Assembly (NCBI GenBank): GCA_900167925.1
Contig: FUZM01000004.1
Location: forward strand, 178,848-242,847
From: Bacteroidales bacterium WCE2008
Lineage (GTDB): Bacteria > Bacteroidota > Bacteroidia > Bacteroidales > UBA932
Direction: 5' to 3'
DNA length: 64,000 bases
A model generated the notes under the pieces. It did no database searches and was not told the origin of the DNA. It worked only from the letters and a program-made list of their open reading frames with translations. Each line of letters starts with the position of its first letter. Position 1 is the first letter of the stretch. Shown here piece by piece: positions 43,290 to 52,866 of this stretch. Made by a program: the position numbers and the translations under genes.

Positions 43290-45305
43290 ATGAGAAAAAT
43301 CTTTATCGCAGCACTAGCTGTACTCGCATTCGCAGGTTGCAACAGGACCATGGCAGAGAAGGTGCCGGCTCTTGATCTTTCCAACCTCGACACGACTGTA
43401 ACTCCAGGCGAAGACTTCTATCGTTACGCTACCGGCGGATGGCAGAAGAACAATCCGCTCAAGCCGGAGTTCGCCCGCTTCGGTTCCTTCGACTATCTCA
43501 GGGAACTCAATAACGAAAGAGTCAACGATCTCTTCAAATCAATGACAGAGATGAAACCTGCCAAGGGAACCGTTGAGCAGAAAATCGTGGATCTCTACAA
43601 GATGGGCCTCGACTCTACCAGAAAGAACGAAGAGGGTATCGAGCCTATCAAGAAATATCTCGAGAAGGTATATGCTGTCAACGACAAGGCCGAGCTTATC
43701 AAGCTTCTCGCCGAATATCACGCCCTCGGCGAAGGCGGTATCTTCGGAGTCGGAGTTGAATCAGACCTCGCAGACAGCGACAGCCAGATTCTTTATGTTT
43801 ATGAAGGCGGCCTCATTCTCGGAGACAGAGACTACTACCTCGAGCCTTCGAATGCCGAGATTCTCGACGGATATCGCAACTTCCTCGTAAAAGTCTTCGG
43901 ATACGCCGGCTTCGAGAATCCTGAGCAGGCTACGGCTAACCTTCTCAAAGTTGAAACCGAGATGGCAAGACTCGCCTGGACTAAAGAGCAGAGCCGCGAT
44001 TATACCCTCCAGTACAATCCTATGACCTCCGACGACTTCGCCGCAACCTGCCCGAACCTCTACATAAAGGACTATTTCGGATACAGGAGCATCCCGTCAC
44101 AGGAAAAGCTCGTCTGCACGAATCCTGCTTTCTTCACATCATTCGACAAGTTCTTCAAGGATACGGACCTTCAGGTATTCAAGGATTACCTCGCAGGACT
44201 CATAATCGAGGACGCTTGCGGAAACATCAGCGACGAATTCTATGACGCATACTTCGACTTCTTCAGCCGCCAGCTTTCAGGCGTCCAGGAGAAGAAGCCT
44301 CTCTGGAAGAGAGCTATGCAGGTTCCTAACTCCATCCTCGGCGAAGCTGTCGGCGAGATGTATGTAGCAAAATACTTCCCAGAGAGCTCCAAGAAGAAGA
44401 TGAGCATAATTGTAGACAACCTCAAGGCCGCCCTCGGAGAGCATATCGACGGACTCGACTGGATGAGTGACGAGACCAAGGCCAGAGCCCAGGAAAAACT
44501 CGCCAACTTCACCGTCAAGATCGGTTATCCTGACAAATGGAAAGATTACTCCACCATGGAGATCGATCCTGAGAAGAGCTACTTCGACAACCTTGTAGAG
44601 GCCAGCAAGTGGTATATCGCCGACAACATGAGCAAGCTCGGCAAACCGACCGACAAGACCGAATGGGGCATGACTCCTCAGACAGTCAACGCATACTACA
44701 ATCCTACCACCAACGAAATCTGCTTCCCTGCAGCCATCCTTCAGCCGCCGTTCTTCAACCCTGATGCCGACGACGCTGTCAACTACGGCGGTATCGGCGT
44801 TGTCATCGGCCACGAGATGTCTCATGGATTCGACGACCAGGGCCGTATGTTCGACGCCAAAGGTAACATGGTCAACTGGTGGACCGACGAGGATGACGCC
44901 AAGTTCCGCGAGAAAGCAGCCGTCCTCGGAGCCCAGTTCGACGAAGTCGAGATCGTGCCTGGAGTTCATGCCAACGGCACATACACCATGGGCGAAAATA
45001 TCGGCGACCACGGCGGAATCAGCATCGCATGGACTGCAATGCAGAAAGCAATCGCAGGAAAGAAGGTCGGCCTCATCGACGGATTTACCCCGGAACAGAG
45101 ATTCTGGCTTTCTTACGGTACCATCTGGGCCCAGAACATCACCGATGAGGAGAAGGTGCGTCTGACCAACCTCGACGTGCACTCTCTCGCAGAGAACCGC
45201 GTGAACGTTTCTGTCCGTAACTTCGCAGAGTTCTTCGAGGCATTCGGAATCAAGGAAGGCGACAAGATGTTCCGTCCTGAGGAAGAAAGAGTCCATATCT
45301 GGTAA
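43290..45305 (+). CDS. M13-family zinc metallopeptidase (neprilysin/PepO-like), lipoprotein
   Basis: 671 residues. Lipoprotein signal (MRKIFIAALAVLAFAGC), then the M13 N-terminal domain beginning LDTTVTPGEDFYRYATGGW. Zinc site His508-Glu509-x-x-His512 in VVIGHEMSHGFDD, third ligand Glu569 with Asp573 in GENIGDHGGI, substrate-binding NAYYNPTTNEICFPAAIL, and the conserved C-terminal RVNVSVRNFAEFFEAFG. It cuts small peptides in the envelope and is a complete enzyme. The permease gene follows after 1 bp, so the two are probably cotranscribed. Confidence 0.96.
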   Translation: MRKIFIAALAVLAFAGCNRTMAEKVPALDLSNLDTTVTPGEDFYRYATGGWQKNNPLKPEFARFGSFDYLRELNNERVNDLFKSMTEMKPAKGTVEQKIVDLYKMGLDSTRKNEEGIEPIKKYLEKVYAVNDKAELIKLLAEYHALGEGGIFGVGVESDLADSDSQILYVYEGGLILGDRDYYLEPSNAEILDGYRNFLVKVFGYAGFENPEQATANLLKVETEMARLAWTKEQSRDYTLQYNPMTSDDFAATCPNLYIKDYFGYRSIPSQEKLVCTNPAFFTSFDKFFKDTDLQVFKDYLAGLIIEDACGNISDEFYDAYFDFFSRQLSGVQEKKPLWKRAMQVPNSILGEAVGEMYVAKYFPESSKKKMSIIVDNLKAALGEHIDGLDWMSDETKARAQEKLANFTVKIGYPDKWKDYSTMEIDPEKSYFDNLVEASKWYIADNMSKLGKPTDKTEWGMTPQTVNAYYNPTTNEICFPAAILQPPFFNPDADDAVNYGGIGVVIGHEMSHGFDDQGRMFDAKGNMVNWWTDEDDAKFREKAAVLGAQFDEVEIVPGVHANGTYTMGENIGDHGGISIAWTAMQKAIAGKKVGLIDGFTPEQRFWLSYGTIWAQNITDEEKVRLTNLDVHSLAENRVNVSVRNFAEFFEAFGIKEGDKMFRPEEERVHIW

Positions 45306-45306
45306 G

Positions 45307-46455
45307 ATGAATCCCGCACGTTTCATATCGGAACGTCTGAAGTTTCAAGGAGGGATAGCTACGGTCTCCGTAGCTATCTCTTTCCTTGTTATAATAATAG
45401 CCGTTGCCGTCACCGCCGGTTTCCGGACGGAGATGAAAAAAGGCATAACGGCAATTTCCGGAGATATCCAGCTGACTTCCCCGGATATGAATTACATGAG
45501 CGAAGACTCCCCTGTCCTGCTGTCCAGAACGGACTTTGCAGACTCTCTCCCGGAGGTCAGAGACCGTATCCCGGCCGTTTACAGAGCCGGAATAGTCAAG
45601 AGTGGCGAGAACATCCATGGAGTCCTCTTCAAGGGAACGCCCGACGGCCCGGACAGCCTCGGGGTAAGGATTCCCGACAGACTGGCCAAGATGCTGGGTC
45701 TCAAGCCCGGCGACCGTCTGCTCTCCTATTTCATCGGAGAGAAAGTCAAAGTCCGTAATTTTACGGTCCGGGAGATATACCCGACCGTCATCCCCGGAGA
45801 CAATAATCTTATCGTTTTCGCAGGTCTTGAGGACATGCAGAGGCTCAACGGCTGGAGTGCCGACGAGGTATCGGCCGTAGAGGTCCGCCTCAATTCCGCC
45901 ACCATCGGAAACATGGAACTTGCTTCCCTGAATATCAGCACCAGACTGCTGGCTACCGTGCCTGAGGACGAAGACGTACCTCTGGCTACTACTGCAGCCC
46001 GGAAATTCAACACCATATTCTCCTGGCTGGACCTTCTGGACCTGAACGCAGTGCTGATACTGGTGCTCATGACGATCGTTGCCGGTTTCAACATGATTTC
46101 CGGCCTGCTTATAATGCTGTTCAGGAATATTTCCACGATAGGCCTTCTCAAGGCCCTTGGAATGAAGGACAAGAAAATTTCCGAGGTATTTCTCAGAGTG
46201 GCTTCAAACGTCGTCCTTAAAGGAATGCTTATAGGTAATCTGATAGGGTTCGGAATATGCGCGATACAATCGACGACTCATCTTCTGAAGCTGAATCCTG
46301 AGAATTACTTCCTGAGCTATGTACCGGTGCAGCTGAATGTTCCTCTGATTCTTGCGGCTGATCTGCTTGCGTATCTGCTGATAATGGCTCTTCTGCTGAT
46401 TCCGGCTCTGTTCGTAAGCCGCGTCGACCCGGCGAAGACTGTCCGGGCGCAATAA
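45307..46455 (+). CDS. LolC/LolE-like ABC transporter permease (FtsX/MacB fold)
   Basis: 382 residues. One N-terminal helix (ATVSVAISFLVIIIAVAVTAGF), a ~200-residue periplasmic MacB-like core, then three helices (LNAVLILVLMTIVAGFNMISG, the region with SNVVLKGMLIGNLIGFGIC, and LLAYLLIMALLLIPALFV) and the family-typical ending SRVDPAKTVRAQ. N-terminal ARFISERLKFQGG is shared with LolC/E-type lipoprotein-release permeases of Bacteroidetes. It would work with an ATPase encoded elsewhere. Its last 227 bp overlap, on the opposite strand, the end of the lytic transglycosylase gene. Confidence 0.88.
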   Translation: MNPARFISERLKFQGGIATVSVAISFLVIIIAVAVTAGFRTEMKKGITAISGDIQLTSPDMNYMSEDSPVLLSRTDFADSLPEVRDRIPAVYRAGIVKSGENIHGVLFKGTPDGPDSLGVRIPDRLAKMLGLKPGDRLLSYFIGEKVKVRNFTVREIYPTVIPGDNNLIVFAGLEDMQRLNGWSADEVSAVEVRLNSATIGNMELASLNISTRLLATVPEDEDVPLATTAARKFNTIFSWLDLLDLNAVLILVLMTIVAGFNMISGLLIMLFRNISTIGLLKALGMKDKKISEVFLRVASNVVLKGMLIGNLIGFGICAIQSTTHLLKLNPENYFLSYVPVQLNVPLILAADLLAYLLIMALLLIPALFVSRVDPAKTVRAQ

Positions 46456-47491
46456 CGCAGAAAGCGCTGTAGAGGTTCTCCATTTCCTCCACGTATCTTA
46501 CAGTCTCGTACCCCTTGAATACCCCCAGTTTGACGGCACTGTTCTTGACGATGCCCGGATCCCTCATATATGGCAGCACGGCCAGCAGGTCCGACCATCT
46601 TGAACTTGGCATACCCTTGGATTCGGCCAGCGAAATCATGTCCAGAATCCTTCCTTCGCCGGCATTATATGCGGCAAGGCTGAATTTCATGAGTTCCATC
46701 TGGTTGGCGGCCCGGGATGAGAACATCCTTTCCAGTTTTCCAAGATAGGCTGTCGCAGCAGCCAGATTTGTCTCCGGATCGAGCATGTCATCGGCCTCGT
46801 AGCGACGGGCTGTATGAGGCATCATCTGCATGAGACCTTCGGCCCCTTTTGACGAACGGGCCTCTATCCTGAAGGACGACTCTTTCCATACCAGGGCGGC
46901 AAGCATTCTCCAGTCCCAGCCGATCGCGGCGGAGTATTTCTTGAGAAGATGGTCATACGGACTCAGAGAAGGATAAGAGCGTCCGGAAGCGGCGCGGCGA
47001 TATGGGGAATAGGCCGGAGTGAACCGGGCCTTGAGATTGTCGTAAGACGACCGGAGCGAGATATGGCTGAGCCAGTCGGAAACCGCATCAGTCAGCCCCT
47101 TACGCTCGTCCAGGGCGACCCAGGACGAACCGTCATCGAGAGCCGGAGACGATTTGAATCCCTTTATCTGGCAGAGAGTATCGGTCGCAGGGACGACAGC
47201 GAGATCGATTGCCCCGGAAAGCAGGGAGTCGATACAGTTGTATTCCACGTCAGCGAGGATTATCTCCATCTTGACCTGGTTGTCATTCTCGAATTCGCGG
47301 AGAAGCTCATAATTGAAGCCGAAAGGATAACTCATTGACTGTGAGCGGTAATCGGTAAGAGCGATCGCGCAGCGCAGTTCCCCGTCCTCCCCGGCAATCG
47401 AATCATACACCGAGGTCTTGCGGCTGATAGGGACAACAAGAAGCAGAATGCCTGTGGCTATCAGGAATCTGTGGATATTTTTCAGTTTCAT
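46229..47491 (-). CDS. MltF-like membrane-bound lytic transglycosylase
   Basis: 420 residues. N-terminal signal/anchor (FLIATGILLLVVPIS), a shortened solute-binding-protein-like domain (about 35-165), then an SLT domain with catalytic Glu in ALVWKESSFRIEARSSKGAEGLMQMMP, then NLAAATAYLGKLER and FSLAAYNAGEGRI. It cleaves peptidoglycan to form 1,6-anhydro ends. After about residue 345 comes a low-complexity Ser/Glu/Asp-rich tail encoded entirely opposite the end of the permease gene, so it may be a recent extension. It abuts the porin gene with no gap. Confidence 0.88.
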   Translation of the reverse strand: MKLKNIHRFLIATGILLLVVPISRKTSVYDSIAGEDGELRCAIALTDYRSQSMSYPFGFNYELLREFENDNQVKMEIILADVEYNCIDSLLSGAIDLAVVPATDTLCQIKGFKSSPALDDGSSWVALDERKGLTDAVSDWLSHISLRSSYDNLKARFTPAYSPYRRAASGRSYPSLSPYDHLLKKYSAAIGWDWRMLAALVWKESSFRIEARSSKGAEGLMQMMPHTARRYEADDMLDPETNLAAATAYLGKLERMFSSRAANQMELMKFSLAAYNAGEGRILDMISLAESKGMPSSRWSDLLAVLPYMRDPGIVKNSAVKLGVFKGYETVRYVEEMENLYSAFCVIAPGQSSPGRRGLRTEPESAEEPLSADTQADQPQESEEHSAAPVHSSGSNSQDSASEDESSIVSRIFRTLSDYL

Positions 47492-50077
47492 TTATTTGCC
47501 AGACGTGCTGAGTCTGTCACTAGCTTTGCCATGCTTTCTCGTCTGTGTGTAGAACGGCCACCATACGCCGAATTTCAGGGCACGCTGAGGGCGGATATAT
47601 CCCGCCGCGCTGAAGTAATCAGCAGAATCGTTCGGCCAGCCCATGCCGACATTGATCATCTTGATGAATACGCATGCCCGTTTCCACTGGACATTGACGA
47701 ACGCATCGATGTAAGGGCAATCTCCGAACTTCTCGCTGGTCTGGTTGAAGAATTGTCCGGTGGCAGGATTATAGGCAGGAGCGTACCATTTTGTGGTATA
47801 GGAAACGTCAGCGCCTATCTGCATCCGCATTACTTCAGGACGTACGATGTTGAACTGCACATACCATCTCGCATTGAGGGCCAGCTTAGGCAGCGGAAGA
47901 ACGTCTTCTTTCGAGGATACCTGGAAGAGAGCCCGGTTGTCGAGATGGACAGGGCCGAGAGTGAAATTTTTCGTAACCGCTACCTTGGCGACATGCATCG
48001 GAGTGGTATTCTGACGCACGATGCCGAGAGTATCGTAATAAGTGTTATTATTCAGCAGGGAATAACCGGCTTCCACGGCGAAATCCAGATGCGGAACCTC
48101 GAGCCTTCCCTCAATCTTTGTAAGGGAGATCTTAGAGAAGTCGTTTTCCCATTTGAAATGGTTAGAGTAATAGTGCTGGAGATAGAAATCAGGTTCCTTG
48201 AGACTTGTCTCGAAGTGCGCGCTGAACGACAACGGGCTCTTGCGGTGGCGGCGGAACGGATAGATATCCATCCGCGCGTCAGCGCTGATTCCGAAGTCAT
48301 TTATCTCCTCACCAAGGAAGGTATAATATCCGTCTGCGTTCCACGATACGTTATCGAGGATACGTCCGCCGGCTCCACCATAGATGTAGGTGGAATTCCA
48401 CACGGTGTTGGACGGTTTGTAAAGGTAACTGTCAGGAGTAAAAAGATAGTGCGACAGGATACGGTTGCCGATTCCGGCATCGACCGTAGAGACAACGGCA
48501 TCCTGGGCCCAAGGCTGCAGTCTGATGAAGACTTTGTTCTCGAGTTTCATCACCCTCGTCGAATCGTAGCTCTGGACAGGGTTGATGAAGAAGTTGTCGT
48601 GGTAGAAATGGCGGGCAAGAGTATCGATGCCTTTCTGGGATATCTTGTCCGTGTAGATTCTTCTGAATGTAGAATACTCGCTGCTGTGGCCGATGAAGGC
48701 GGTAGTCACGTCGCGGACGAGAGAGTCGGCGGCAGCTTTCTTGTAAGAGGTATCCTTCGCATGAAGGAGGTCCTTGATGAAAGTCAGAGGAATCCTGTAA
48801 GTCTGGTCAAGGAATACGGTATTCTTTACGACGACAGAATTGGCCTCTTTGAGCATGATCGGGATTTCCCTGGACTTCAGCGTAGTGTCCCGGATAAAGA
48901 AACTGTCGGTAAGTCCGCCGTTCTCCTGCCTCCTCACCTTATTGTAGATATAGCCGAAGTGTGCGGTGTAACGCTTTCCGAGATAGTTTCCGTAAGCGGA
49001 GAATACCTTGTTGTCAGTTCTTTCCTTGTCGAGCATGCCGGCTGCGCCAAAACGGTCGTAGGAAAGCGCAAGGTTGAGTTCCGGGGTGATGTTCTGGGTC
49101 GTAAGCACATGGACGTCGTCCTCCGAACGGTCGGTGTTCGCCAGCAACGTACCCCAGTAGGCCAGCTCCGTATACGGAGTCTTGGTATTGTACATCGTAA
49201 GAGTCGAAGGCGATGGAGCATATGCCTCCAGAGGCTCATAGAATGAGACACCTTCGACAGAACCGCGCTTGAAGAAATCGTAATACTGGACCGGGGAACC
49301 CGCAGGTCCAAGGTAGGTGACATTGATGTCTTTGCGCGTGAATGGGTAATCATGGAACCAGTAGTTGAAGCCGGTATCCAGAGGATGCAGCTCGAGCTTG
49401 CTGAAGAACTTGTCGCGATTCCATGTTATCACTCTCTTGTATTGCATCGAATCCGGGATGGCGTAGGCGGAAAGGATACGCGGAGTATTCTCCCGGATAC
49501 TGTCCCTGATAGCCCTCAGACTGTCCTTTATGGCCATGATGCTGTCAGCCATATGCTGCTGGCGCTTCATCTTCTGCTCGTAGTCGTACCTCTTGCGAGA
49601 CTGCTTGTCGAGGCTGTTGTACCACTTTTCGAAACGGATCTTTGCCTGCAGAGTAGAGTCAGCGAAGTAGAGGGAATCGAGCTTTGGCCAGTCGATGCTG
49701 TCTCCTGCCGCACGGAGGGAATCCCTTACGATTACATGGGTAAGGGAATCCTTGATTGCGACATAGTATCTGTAACGGAACGGATCGGTAAGACGCAGCG
49801 AATCCGGAACCTTCATCGTATCTCTCGCAGAGATGAAGGTGGTATCCCCGACTTCCTCGAGGAAACCTTCGAGAGAGTCAGCGGCAGCCTTGTCCCCTTT
49901 CGTCCTGAATCCCGAATAGACGTTGTTGACGTAGATTACGGTATCTGGAGCTTCGGCAATGACCTGCGACCGGAATCCCGTATTGCGCGAAATGTCCATG
50001 CCGAAAGTCTGGATCGCAGCCACAGAGACCACGACCACCGGAAACCATATTTTCTTCAATATATTCCTCATTGCCAA
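47492..50077 (-). CDS. Porin_10-type putative outer-membrane porin
   Basis: 861 residues. Export signal near the N-terminus (KIWFPVVVVSVAAIQTFG), an Asp/Ser/Arg-rich periplasmic segment with helical character (about 110-210, KQSRKRYDYEQKMKRQQHMA), then a long run of alternating aromatic beta-strands ending WWPFYTQTRKHG, with motifs such as YYDFFKRGSVEGVSFYEPL and YNTKTPYTELAYWG that I associate with the Bacteroidetes putative-porin family. It is not a SusC/TonB receptor: no plug or TonB box is visible. Substrate unknown. Operon context (fumarase upstream) hints at an anaerobic C4-dicarboxylate or general diffusion role, but this is speculation. Confidence 0.8.
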   Translation of the reverse strand: MAMRNILKKIWFPVVVVSVAAIQTFGMDISRNTGFRSQVIAEAPDTVIYVNNVYSGFRTKGDKAAADSLEGFLEEVGDTTFISARDTMKVPDSLRLTDPFRYRYYVAIKDSLTHVIVRDSLRAAGDSIDWPKLDSLYFADSTLQAKIRFEKWYNSLDKQSRKRYDYEQKMKRQQHMADSIMAIKDSLRAIRDSIRENTPRILSAYAIPDSMQYKRVITWNRDKFFSKLELHPLDTGFNYWFHDYPFTRKDINVTYLGPAGSPVQYYDFFKRGSVEGVSFYEPLEAYAPSPSTLTMYNTKTPYTELAYWGTLLANTDRSEDDVHVLTTQNITPELNLALSYDRFGAAGMLDKERTDNKVFSAYGNYLGKRYTAHFGYIYNKVRRQENGGLTDSFFIRDTTLKSREIPIMLKEANSVVVKNTVFLDQTYRIPLTFIKDLLHAKDTSYKKAAADSLVRDVTTAFIGHSSEYSTFRRIYTDKISQKGIDTLARHFYHDNFFINPVQSYDSTRVMKLENKVFIRLQPWAQDAVVSTVDAGIGNRILSHYLFTPDSYLYKPSNTVWNSTYIYGGAGGRILDNVSWNADGYYTFLGEEINDFGISADARMDIYPFRRHRKSPLSFSAHFETSLKEPDFYLQHYYSNHFKWENDFSKISLTKIEGRLEVPHLDFAVEAGYSLLNNNTYYDTLGIVRQNTTPMHVAKVAVTKNFTLGPVHLDNRALFQVSSKEDVLPLPKLALNARWYVQFNIVRPEVMRMQIGADVSYTTKWYAPAYNPATGQFFNQTSEKFGDCPYIDAFVNVQWKRACVFIKMINVGMGWPNDSADYFSAAGYIRPQRALKFGVWWPFYTQTRKHGKASDRLSTSGK

Positions 50078-50098
50078 AGCTTCACCGTTATTTTAAGA

Positions 50099-51715
50099 TT
50101 AGAGTCCGAGCTTCTTGAAGAAGTCGTTGCCCTTGTCGTCCACCAGAATGAATGCAGGGAAATCCTCAACATGGATCTTCCAGATTGCCTCCATTCCGAG
50201 ATCAGGATATTCTACGCACTCGATGCTCTTGATGCCGTCCGAAGAAAGCACTGCGGCAGGACCGCCGATAGAGCCGAGATAGAAACCGCCATGCTTCTTG
50301 CAGGCGTCGGTAACGACCTGCGTCCTGTTACCCTTGGCGATCATGACCATGCTGCCGCCGTGGCTCTGGAAGAGATCTACGTACGGGTCCATACGGTTGG
50401 CCGTCGTCGGGCCCATGGAGCCGCAAGGCATTCCTGCAGGGGTCTTGGCAGGGCCGGCGTAGAATACCGGATGGTCCTTGAAGTACTGCGGAAGGTCCTC
50501 GCCGCGGTCGAGACGCTCCTTGAGACGGGCGTGAGCGATGTCGCGGGCAACTATGATAGTACCTGAAAGGCTGAGCCTGGTAGATACAGGATATTTCGTG
50601 AGTTCCTTGAGGACTTCTGACATCGGCTGGTCGAGGTTGATCTTGACGCCGCCGTTCTCGCCCGGCCTGCGGAGCTCCTCAGGGATAAGACGGCCAGGGT
50701 TATCGTCGAGTTTCTCGATCCAGATACCGTCTTTGTTGATCTTGGCCTTGATGTTACGGTCAGCTGAGCAGCTTACGCCGAGACCGATAGGGCAGCTCGC
50801 GCCATGGCGAGGCAGACGCACGATACGGATGTCATGAGCCATGTATTTGCCGCCGAACTGGGCGCCGAGGCCGATCTTGCAGGCCTCTTCCCATACCTGC
50901 TTCTCGAGTTCGATGTCGCGGAATGCGCGGCCGGTCTCATCGCCGGTAGTAGGAAGGCTGTCATAATAATGGGTTGAAGCGAGCTTGACAGTAAGCAGGT
51001 TCTTCTCTGCTGAAGTACCGCCGATGACGAAGGCGATATGGTAAGGAGGGCAGGCTGCAGTTCCGAGAGAACGCATCTTCTCAATCATGAACGGAACGAG
51101 AGTGTCCGGATTGAGGACAGCCTTGGTCATCTGGTAGAGATAGGTCTTGTTGGCAGAGCCGCCGCCCTTCACCACGCAGAGGAACTTGTACTCCATGCCT
51201 TCTTCGGCGTCGATGTCGATCTGGGCAGGAAGGTTGCACTTGGTGTTGATCTCCTTGTACATGTCAAGAGGAGCGTTCTGGCTATAGCGCAGGTTCTCCT
51301 CAGTATATGTCTTGTACACTCCCTTTGAGAGGGCTTCCTTGTCGTCGAAGCCTGTCCATACCTGCTGGCCTTTCTCGCCGTGGATGATGGCGGTGCCGGT
51401 ATCCTGGCAGAACGGGAGCTTGCCCTTGGCTGCGACCTCGGCGTTGCGGAGGAACATCAGGGCTACATATTTGTCGTTGTCAGAAGCCTCCGGATCTGAG
51501 AGAATCTTCGCAACCTGCTCGTTGTGGGCAGGACGGAGCATGAAGTTGACGTCGCGGAAAGCCGTGTTTGCGAGCAAGGTAAGAGCTTCCGGCTGGACTT
51601 TGAGGATAGGATGCCCCTCGAATTCGCCGACGCTTACATAGTCGCTGGTGAGTTTATAATATTCAGTCGTATCTGGTCCGAGCTGAAACATTGGTGCATA
51701 TTTGAATTCTGCCAT
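50099..51715 (-). CDS. Class I fumarate hydratase (iron-sulfur)
   Basis: 538 residues, one polypeptide with alpha and beta parts as in E. coli FumA/B. Cluster cysteines fit [25 protein letters not shown], and the region around [13 protein letters not shown]. The beta part holds [34 protein letters not shown] and [19 protein letters not shown]. It interconverts fumarate and malate; in Bacteroidales this runs toward fumarate for anaerobic respiration and is oxygen-sensitive. It begins 3 bp after prfB. Confidence 0.95.
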   Translation of the reverse strand: MAEFKYAPMFQLGPDTTEYYKLTSDYVSVGEFEGHPILKVQPEALTLLANTAFRDVNFMLRPAHNEQVAKILSDPEASDNDKYVALMFLRNAEVAAKGKLPFCQDTGTAIIHGEKGQQVWTGFDDKEALSKGVYKTYTEENLRYSQNAPLDMYKEINTKCNLPAQIDIDAEEGMEYKFLCVVKGGGSANKTYLYQMTKAVLNPDTLVPFMIEKMRSLGTAACPPYHIAFVIGGTSAEKNLLTVKLASTHYYDSLPTTGDETGRAFRDIELEKQVWEEACKIGLGAQFGGKYMAHDIRIVRLPRHGASCPIGLGVSCSADRNIKAKINKDGIWIEKLDDNPGRLIPEELRRPGENGGVKINLDQPMSEVLKELTKYPVSTRLSLSGTIIVARDIAHARLKERLDRGEDLPQYFKDHPVFYAGPAKTPAGMPCGSMGPTTANRMDPYVDLFQSHGGSMVMIAKGNRTQVVTDACKKHGGFYLGSIGGPAAVLSSDGIKSIECVEYPDLGMEAIWKIHVEDFPAFILVDDKGNDFFKKLGL

Positions 51716-51718
51716 CTT

Positions 51719-52849
51719 TTATAGTGAGTTTAATGTATTCTGTGATCCCTGCTGCATAAGGTAAGTGCGCATGAACTCGTTCAGGTCGCCATCCAGGACT
51801 CCCTGGGTATCGGCGGTCGAGTAATTGGTGCGCAGGTCCTTGACCATCTTGTATGGATGCAGCACGTAGCTCCTGATCTGGGAGCCCCATTCGATTTTCT
51901 TCTTCTGGCCCTCGAGCTCGGCCTGTTTCTCCTGACGCTTCTTGAGCTCGATGTCATAGAGACGGGACTTGAGGATTCGGAGAGCGTTCTCCCTGTTGTC
52001 GAACTGGGAGCGGGTCTCCGTGTTCTCGACCATGATTCCGGTAGGGATATGGCGCACGCGGACTCCTGTCTCCACTTTGTTGACGTTCTGGCCGCCGTGG
52101 CCGCCGCTTCTGAAGGTATCCCATTCGAGGTCCGAAGGATTGATTACTATATTGATCGAGTCGTCCACGAGCGGATATACGAAGACCGAAGAGAATGTGG
52201 TCTGACGCTTGCCCTGCGCATTGAACGGGGAGATACGCACCAGACGGTGCACTCCGTTCTCGGCCTTGAGATAGCCGTAGGCGTAGTCTCCCTCGAACTC
52301 GATGGTTGCGGACTTGATGCCGGCCTCGTCGCCGTCGAGCAGGGTCGTGACGGTCATCTTCATGCCGTTACGCTCGCCCCATCTCATGTACATGCGCATA
52401 AGCATCGCGGACCAGTCGTTGGCCTCCGTGCCGCCGGCTCCGGAATTGATCGTAAGTATGGCTCCGAGATTGTCACCCTCGTCGCCGAGCATATTCTTCA
52501 TCTCGAGGGCCTCGACCTTGGCGCAGGCGGCCGCATAAGCTTCGTCCAGCTCGCGCGTCTCGTCCGTCTCCATGGTCTCATCCTCGCCTACGCTCTCCTT
52601 AGCGAATTCATACAGCACGTCGAGGTCGTCGACTGCAGCCGACGCCTCATCGAATCCTGTAGTCCAGGATTTTATACCGTTCATGTTCTTGAGGAAAGCT
52701 TCTGCAGCTTTAGGGTCGTCCCAGAAATCCGGGGCCTCAGTCTTCTTCTGAAGCTCCGTAACCTGCGTCCTTTTTCCCGCTATGTCGAGACATTCTTCGA
52801 GAGTCCCGACTCTTCCCCTTAACGACTTTATCTGCTCAGATGTAATCAT
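51719..52849 (-). CDS. prfB: Peptide chain release factor 2, without programmed frameshift
   Basis: 376 residues. It releases nascent chains at UGA and UAA. GGQ motif at 252-254 (RSGGHGGQNVNK) and the RF2 codon-recognition tripeptide SPF (VRISPFNAQGKRQ). In many bacteria prfB has an in-frame UGA near codon 26 requiring a +1 shift; here the corresponding region (GTLEECLDIAGKRTQV, codons ~15-30) is one continuous frame, so this autoregulation is absent. A TATATTTG -7-like sequence lies 6 bp before the start on this strand, so a leaderless transcript is possible. Confidence 0.96.
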   Translation of the reverse strand: MITSEQIKSLRGRVGTLEECLDIAGKRTQVTELQKKTEAPDFWDDPKAAEAFLKNMNGIKSWTTGFDEASAAVDDLDVLYEFAKESVGEDETMETDETRELDEAYAAACAKVEALEMKNMLGDEGDNLGAILTINSGAGGTEANDWSAMLMRMYMRWGERNGMKMTVTTLLDGDEAGIKSATIEFEGDYAYGYLKAENGVHRLVRISPFNAQGKRQTTFSSVFVYPLVDDSINIVINPSDLEWDTFRSGGHGGQNVNKVETGVRVRHIPTGIMVENTETRSQFDNRENALRILKSRLYDIELKKRQEKQAELEGQKKKIEWGSQIRSYVLHPYKMVKDLRTNYSTADTQGVLDGDLNEFMRTYLMQQGSQNTLNSL

Positions 52850-52866
52850 ATATGCAAATATAGGTA

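Noticed and set aside
47492..50077. SusC/TonB-dependent receptor
   Set aside because: No plug domain, TonB box or carboxypeptidase-like extension is visible; the N-terminal Asp/Arg-rich helical part fits the putative-porin family better.
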